A stretch of DNA of 18,702 bases from Bacteroidaceae bacterium. Lineage in GTDB: Bacteria; Bacteroidota; Bacteroidia; Bacteroidales; Bacteroidaceae. Shown here one piece after another: positions 14,659-18,702 of this stretch. The notes beneath the pieces are model-generated. The model was given only the letters and a program-made list of their open reading frames with translations, did not search any database and was not told the DNA's origin. The position numbers were made by a program, and so were the translations under genes. The stretch spans positions 1-18,702 of the forward strand of contig JAFZUB010000135.1 in NCBI GenBank assembly GCA_017618515.1, given 5' to 3'. Position 1 is the first letter of the stretch. Every line of letters begins with the position of its first letter.

Positions 14659-14685
14659 GTTAACTTCTTTAACTCCGTTAACTTC
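14659..14685 (+). repeat. Period-9 tandem repeat, three units of GTTAACTTC type
   Basis: GTTAACTTC, TTTAACTCC and GTTAACTTC follow without gaps. A further TTAACTTC lies at 14635-14642, separated by the GC palindrome. Function is unknown; it resembles the other short-period arrays in this window. Confidence 0.75.
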
Positions 14686-14695
14686 TTATTCTATT

Positions 14696-14719
14696 CTCTC
14701 TTCTCTGGGAGAGTTTTTT
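14696..14719 (+). terminator. Possible intrinsic terminator downstream of the acyltransferase operon
   Basis: CTCTC (14696-14700) can pair with GAGAG (14709-14713) across an 8-nt loop, and six T residues follow at 14714-14719. The stem is short and AT-containing, and it lies 234 bp after the acyltransferase-3 stop, so it is a weak candidate for the end of that transcript. Confidence 0.4.
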
Positions 14720-14755
14720 CAGTTTTTGTTAAAAAGGACATTCAAGGAGAGGTTA

Positions 14756-14814
14756 TTTATTCAGATATACCCCCCAAATTCATCGCAACTGAATAAAAAA
14801 GCGCACTTTATTCA
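14756..14814. repeat. Three alternating copies of an 8-mer (TTTATTCA) able to form two exclusive hairpins
   Basis: TTTATTCA(G) occurs at 14756-14764, its reverse complement (C)TGAATAAA at 14789-14797, and TTTATTCA again at 14807-14814. The middle arm can pair with the first (9 bp, 24-nt loop) or with the third (8 bp, 9-nt loop), but not with both. The set ends about 29 bp before the -33 position of the surface-protein promoter, so it could be a protein-binding site, or an RNA switch if a transcript starts further upstream. Confidence 0.55.
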
Positions 14815-14842
14815 CCAAAATGCGTTTTTTTGGCACAAAAAA

Positions 14843-14873
14843 CTTGGAGGGAAAAGGAAAATGTGTATTTTTG
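14843..14873 (+). promoter_or_regulatory. Promoter CTTG-N19-TATTTTTG for the secreted protein
   Basis: TATTTTTG at 14866-14873 matches TANNTTTG, and CTTG at 14843-14846 lies exactly 19 bp upstream (three of four bases of the -33 TTTG). The predicted leader of about 50-55 nt is AT-rich, with no Shine-Dalgarno sequence before the ATG at 14933, as is usual in Bacteroidetes. Confidence 0.65.
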
Positions 14874-14932
14874 CCTATCAATACTAATTTCGAGAAAAAC
14901 ACTTTTTTATTAACCTTTTTAAATTTTCGCGT

Positions 14933-17900
14933 ATGAAAAAGATTTATTCTTTAATTGCACTGCTTGCAATGTTTGCAGTGGGCATCAACGCACAGAAGTA
15001 TCACTTGGTTGAGATGGCTACATCTCCCCAGCCCGGTGTTACCTATGCAATTTATTGCCCCGATGGCAATGCAGTGGACAACCCTTACGCCAACAGTAAT
15101 CCTGATATCAATGATGGCGGTCTGGGTGTTTCACTCGTTGACGACTACTACCTCTGGCAGATTGAGGCCACTGGTGAGAAGTCTGACGATGGCTACGACC
15201 TCTATGTGCTGAAGAGCGTCTTCTTGGATGCTTATATGCAGGAGGAAGACTTCGAGGGCAATCTTGGCCTCGATGGTTACGACATGCACAAGTATGCCGG
15301 CTGTAACGCTAGCTTTGGCGATAAGGCTACGGCTATGCGCATGGTTATCGTAGAAGCCAACTCTACTGGTGACTGGCGTTCGGAATGTACATCCAGCAAT
15401 GGTTTCGCTATTTCCCGTAACAGGCCTGTTACTCAGGAGGACGGAAGCGAATGGCATTATAAACTTGGCTTCCAGAATCATAACCTTGGTTTTACTCCCT
15501 GGTCTGGCGAGAATTATCCTTGGCAGTTCTGGACAGTTGAAGAGAATGGCCCGAGGGAGAAAGTTCAGGAACTTGTTGACCTCATTGCTGAGGCCGACAT
15601 CACTTACCTGAGCGGTGATGATCCCGGTATGTATAAGGCTGATGTTGTGAAGGCATTTGATGATGCTTACGCAGCTGCTGTTGATGCTCTCTCTGAGGCT
15701 ACTACTACAGACGACCAGTTTGCCGAGCTGTATCAGACTTTGTCGGATGCACGTAATGCTCTCTATGCTGAGGATGTTACCGTTCCTATGCACGAAGGTT
15801 ACTACTTTATCGTAAGTGGTTACAGCGAGTTCTTCAAGCAGCAGGGTGTTGAGAAGGCTGTTTATGTTGCCGATGTATCTAAGCCTGCAAGATGGATGGA
15901 CTTTGAGCAGACCGATGTCTTCGATAACAAGAAGTATGAGTTCCTCTGGCAACTTACCAAGTATGGTGACGGTGATGACACCCACTGGAGGCTGACCAAC
16001 GTTAAGTATGGTTACGATTATGACGGCCCCGCCAGCAGCACTGGCAATTCTGCAAAGTGTATGGTAGTGCAGAACTCCACTCGCCCGATTATGTTCAAGG
16101 CCCTTGGCCAGAGCCAGTGGCTGCTTTACAACAGCTACAACTCTCACGGTATGCATACCGAGAGCCACAGCGCTGGCGGTGGTAAGAGTGGTGACATCGT
16201 AACTTGGGACACCGGCGCTGACAACGGTTCCGCATGGTATTTCCGCACTGTTACCAATCAGGAGTATATTGACGCTGCTATCGCTTATCAGGCACAGAGT
16301 CTCCTCATAGCCAAGGTTGCTCCTCTGGCATCTCAGGGTACTGCTCTCTACGATAAGCTCTTCGTGGTTGCTCCCAACTTCAGCGCTCCGCTCATCACCG
16401 AGGCCGACGACACCAAGGCTCCGGGCGAGGAAGGTTGCCAGTTCTTCTCCAACTGTAAGGAGTCTGTTGAGGGCCGCTACGCTGCTCTTATCGACGGCAT
16501 TGTAAGCGCTACCTGGAAGCAGAATGATGATGGCGACTGGTATGACTCCGGTACGGCTAGTAACTACGGCCCCGACCATCAGCAGGCATTCTTCCACTCT
16601 CACTATAGTGGATGGGCATGGCCCGATGCACACAGGGAAATGACTCCGTACCTGGCTGTAGATATCAGCAAGAATCCTGTAAGCGAGTTCGTGCTCCGCA
16701 CCGCTCGTCGTTTCAACGCAGGCACCACCGATACCACTCGCACCGACGTGCTCAGCCAGCCAATCCAGATTGCTATCTATGCTAGCAACGATACCACTGG
16801 CTACACCGTTGGTACCGATACTTGGGAGAAGATTACCACCATCAATCCTTATGGCGTTGCTGGTGGCCAGTACTATGTATCCAACATCATCCAGCTGGGC
16901 AAGGCCTACAAGTATCTCCGCTTCGACATGGAGGAGATGACTGGCGGCACCGCTTACTTCACCTATGCTGAGTTTAACCTCTATCCCGCTACTATCAGCG
17001 AGGAGGTTTCGCAGTACTACTATATTGACGGCATGAAGGATGCAGCCGACGCTCTCAAGGCTGAGATCACCGCTGCCCGCAAGGCTGTGGACGATGGCAC
17101 CGTTACCGAACAGACCATCACCGACCTCCAGGCCGCCATCGACGCAGTGAAGGCTCTCTACGTTGACGCCAACGGAATGCTCGCTGACATCGCACAGGCT
17201 GAGAAGGAAATCGCCGGTGCTTTAGTTGGTGACAACTTCGGTAACATCAAGAGCGATGCCACCGTTGCTGCTTATCAGACTGCTGTTGACGTTGCTAAGC
17301 GTATTGATGTTTCTGGTGCTCTCGACAAGACAGCTATCGATGCCGCTATTCAAGGACTCAAGGAGGCTCGCTACGCTATGCTCGACGATATGGTTGTTCC
17401 CGAGCCGGGCAAGTGGTACTACATCGTTAATGCTAACGACGAGGACAGCTACTCCGAGGAAGGCACCATGTATGTTGGCGTTGCTAACAACACCGCTAAT
17501 GTAAACTGGCTCCAGAACATCGACGGCTCACTCGACGAGAACGGTACCGCTATGTGGCAGTTCATCCCCGTTGAGGGCGACACTCCCAATGTATTCTACA
17601 TCCAGAACATGGGTACCGGCCTCTACATGGGTAATGAGAGCGCCAACGCCTATTCTAAGACTACCACTATATCCAACGAGCCTATACCATTTGAGGTTGC
17701 CATCAACCTTGACAATGGTAACGCCGTTTACATTATCAGCCAGAAGGACAACTCCGCTCGTGTAGGTCTCCACTGCGCTGCTGCAGGTAAGGCTATCGTT
17801 GGTTGGTATGCTAACTCTACCGCCCACGCTTCCTACTGGACCTTCCGCGAGGTTGACGAGGATATCGAGGGTGTCGTAATTCCTGTTGTTGCAGGTGGCA

Positions 17901-18702
17901 CTCGCATTCAGACTCTGCCGTTCGCAACTGAAGGACTCGCCGAGTTCAACGACGGCATCCAGTTCTATGCTGTTAAGAACATGACCAAGTCTGACGAGGC
18001 AACCGGTGATGTTACCACCGTAGAACTCTACAAGAAGGACAGCTTCGCAGCTGGTGAGCCTTTCGTAGTAGTAGTTGATGAGGAGACCAACGACCTGCTC
18101 GTTCCCGCTCCCTCTACTGCTGACATCGTTGACAAGGCCGGCACTGCTAATGGTCTTGTAGGTGGACTCAACATCACTCCGATACCGGCAGGCAAGGCTT
18201 ACTTCGCTAACGTTGCAGCTACCGAGGAAGAGGATGCATACGTAGAGCTCAGAGTTCTCGAAGAGACAGCTAACATCGCTCCTTTGAAGGGCTATGTTGA
18301 TCCCGCTTACTTCGAAGGTGAAGTTGAAGGCGTAGAAACCGAACTTACCTTCGAGGCTGTTGGTCTCGTATGGGAAGCTGCTGGCACTGAGCCCGCCGAC
18401 GTTAACGGCGACGGCAGCAAGAACACCGCTGACGTAGTTGCTGTTTACACCTTCATCGAGAAGGGTGCCGAGAGCGGCTTCACCCGTGAGGCAGCCGACG
18501 TTAACCGCGATGGCAGCGTCAACACCGCTGACGTAGTGGCTATCTACACCGCCATCATTGGTAACAGTGGCAGCAAGGGCTTCGCTAAGAGTGGCGGCTT
18601 CTATCCTGGCGCTGAGACCATCGACGGAAGCGACAACGTTCTGACCATCCTCGTGGAGAGCACCGAGGATCTGTCCAAGATCCCCGTATCCCTCTACCTG
18701 AC
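14933..18702 (+). CDS. Large modular secreted protein with dockerin pair (3' end missing)
   Basis: The frame is open from ATG 14933 to the window edge: 1256 codons with no stop. Residues 1-20 form a type I signal peptide (MKK, hydrophobic core, cleavage near INA-Q) without a lipobox Cys. Three beta-rich segments share a plan, Tyr-rich at the start and WxF near the end: about 22-205 (WQFWTVEE), 286-445 (GYYFIVSG to WYFRTV) and 826-973 (GKWYYIVN to WTFREV). Two helical, FIVAR-like segments lie at about 209-280 and 695-820. Residues 500-690 resemble an F5/8C (discoidin-like) domain (ATWKQ, YLAVDIS, YLRFDMEEM, YAEFNLYPA). Two dockerin-type calcium loops follow, DVNGDGSKNTADVV (1156) and DVNRDGSVNTADVV (1189), then the start of another domain. 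It is probably a glycan- or protein-binding surface or secreted protein; no catalytic domain is visible. Long reverse-strand frames here are shadows. Confidence 0.85.
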   Translation, partial: MKKIYSLIALLAMFAVGINAQKYHLVEMATSPQPGVTYAIYCPDGNAVDNPYANSNPDINDGGLGVSLVDDYYLWQIEATGEKSDDGYDLYVLKSVFLDAYMQEEDFEGNLGLDGYDMHKYAGCNASFGDKATAMRMVIVEANSTGDWRSECTSSNGFAISRNRPVTQEDGSEWHYKLGFQNHNLGFTPWSGENYPWQFWTVEENGPREKVQELVDLIAEADITYLSGDDPGMYKADVVKAFDDAYAAAVDALSEATTTDDQFAELYQTLSDARNALYAEDVTVPMHEGYYFIVSGYSEFFKQQGVEKAVYVADVSKPARWMDFEQTDVFDNKKYEFLWQLTKYGDGDDTHWRLTNVKYGYDYDGPASSTGNSAKCMVVQNSTRPIMFKALGQSQWLLYNSYNSHGMHTESHSAGGGKSGDIVTWDTGADNGSAWYFRTVTNQEYIDAAIAYQAQSLLIAKVAPLASQGTALYDKLFVVAPNFSAPLITEADDTKAPGEEGCQFFSNCKESVEGRYAALIDGIVSATWKQNDDGDWYDSGTASNYGPDHQQAFFHSHYSGWAWPDAHREMTPYLAVDISKNPVSEFVLRTARRFNAGTTDTTRTDVLSQPIQIAIYASNDTTGYTVGTDTWEKITTINPYGVAGGQYYVSNIIQLGKAYKYLRFDMEEMTGGTAYFTYAEFNLYPATISEEVSQYYYIDGMKDAADALKAEITAARKAVDDGTVTEQTITDLQAAIDAVKALYVDANGMLADIAQAEKEIAGALVGDNFGNIKSDATVAAYQTAVDVAKRIDVSGALDKTAIDAAIQGLKEARYAMLDDMVVPEPGKWYYIVNANDEDSYSEEGTMYVGVANNTANVNWLQNIDGSLDENGTAMWQFIPVEGDTPNVFYIQNMGTGLYMGNESANAYSKTTTISNEPIPFEVAINLDNGNAVYIISQKDNSARVGLHCAAAGKAIVGWYANSTAHASYWTFREVDEDIEGVVIPVVAGGTRIQTLPFATEGLAEFNDGIQFYAVKNMTKSDEATGDVTTVELYKKDSFAAGEPFVVVVDEETNDLLVPAPSTADIVDKAGTANGLVGGLNITPIPAGKAYFANVAATEEEDAYVELRVLEETANIAPLKGYVDPAYFEGEVEGVETELTFEAVGLVWEAAGTEPADVNGDGSKNTADVVAVYTFIEKGAESGFTREAADVNRDGSVNTADVVAIYTAIIGNSGSKGFAKSGGFYPGAETIDGSDNVLTILVESTEDLSKIPVSLYL

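Larger units (their letters stand above)
14463..14932. other. 470-bp spacer without a convincing gene
   Basis: This spacer holds C/G-run elements (14525-14580), a GC palindrome (14645-14658, GCCCGC-TT-GCGGGC), a period-9 repeat, a possible terminator, three alternating copies of TTTATTCA, and the promoter of the secreted protein. Two short open frames of 65 and 78 codons run through it but follow the repeats and AT-rich stretches and have no protein-like features. Confidence 0.7.

Noticed and set aside
14599..14887. Two overlapping short plus-strand frames in the long spacer
   Set aside because: They run through repeats, the terminator candidate and the promoter; no conserved features and non-ATG or poor starts.
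15131..16633. A 500-codon open frame on the minus strand within the secreted protein
   Set aside because: The plus-strand frame has a signal peptide, domain motifs and a promoter; the antisense frame has no recognisable domain and follows codon bias of the real gene.
1..18702. tRNA or rRNA genes, CRISPR arrays, insertion sequences
   Set aside because: No cloverleaf-like, spacer-repeat or transposase signal was seen; almost all sequence is accounted for by genes and short spacers.

Overview
The window comes from a bacterium of the order Bacteroidales, most likely Prevotella-like or Muribaculaceae-like. Four things point there: the murC-ftsQ-ftsA-ftsZ order; promoters with the Bacteroidetes -7 box TANNTTTG and no Shine-Dalgarno sequences; an adjacent glycine-lipid acyltransferase pair of the GlsA/GlsB type; and a large secreted protein with a dockerin pair and a long AT-rich leader. 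Family-level placement is inference. Both ends are cut: the left inside murC, the right inside the secreted protein.

Layout. (1) 1-5890, plus strand: the distal part of a division and cell-wall cluster. murC (3' part), ftsQ, ftsA and then TWO full-length ftsZ genes in tandem, 12 bp apart. Both FtsZ proteins keep the GTP-binding signature, the T7-loop aspartates and a C-terminal peptide, so neither looks dead. A short DUF1294 membrane protein follows with a TTG start. (2) 6223-11255, minus strand, read right to left: an MFSD1-like MFS transporter, a POT-family peptide transporter, prfB (release factor 2), a 46-residue single-span membrane protein and a CYTH/triphosphate-tunnel protein. The POT stop codon TAA is followed immediately, in the same frame, by the TTG start of prfB. 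(3) 11256-11413: a divergent promoter region with recognisable -7 boxes on both strands. (4) 11414-14462, plus strand: glsA-like O-acyltransferase, glsB-like N-acyltransferase and a membrane acyltransferase-3 protein, probably one transcription unit. (5) 14463-14932: a 470-bp spacer holding C/G-run elements, a period-9 repeat, a possible terminator, three alternating copies of an 8-mer and a promoter. (6) 14933 to the right edge: a modular secreted protein of more than 1256 residues with a signal peptide, three related beta-rich segments, two helical segments, a probable F5/8C-type domain and a dockerin pair.

How it fits together. Region 1 makes the Z-ring, its membrane anchor and a peptidoglycan precursor enzyme. 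Region 2 combines two likely peptide transporters with translation termination. Region 4 builds amino-acid-containing membrane lipids. Region 6 is cell-surface or secreted. The most unusual points are the tandem ftsZ pair, the zero-gap in-phase POT/prfB junction, and the three-arm repeat upstream of the surface-protein promoter. No RNA genes, insertion sequences or CRISPR arrays were seen. Identity figures and domain limits are by eye.
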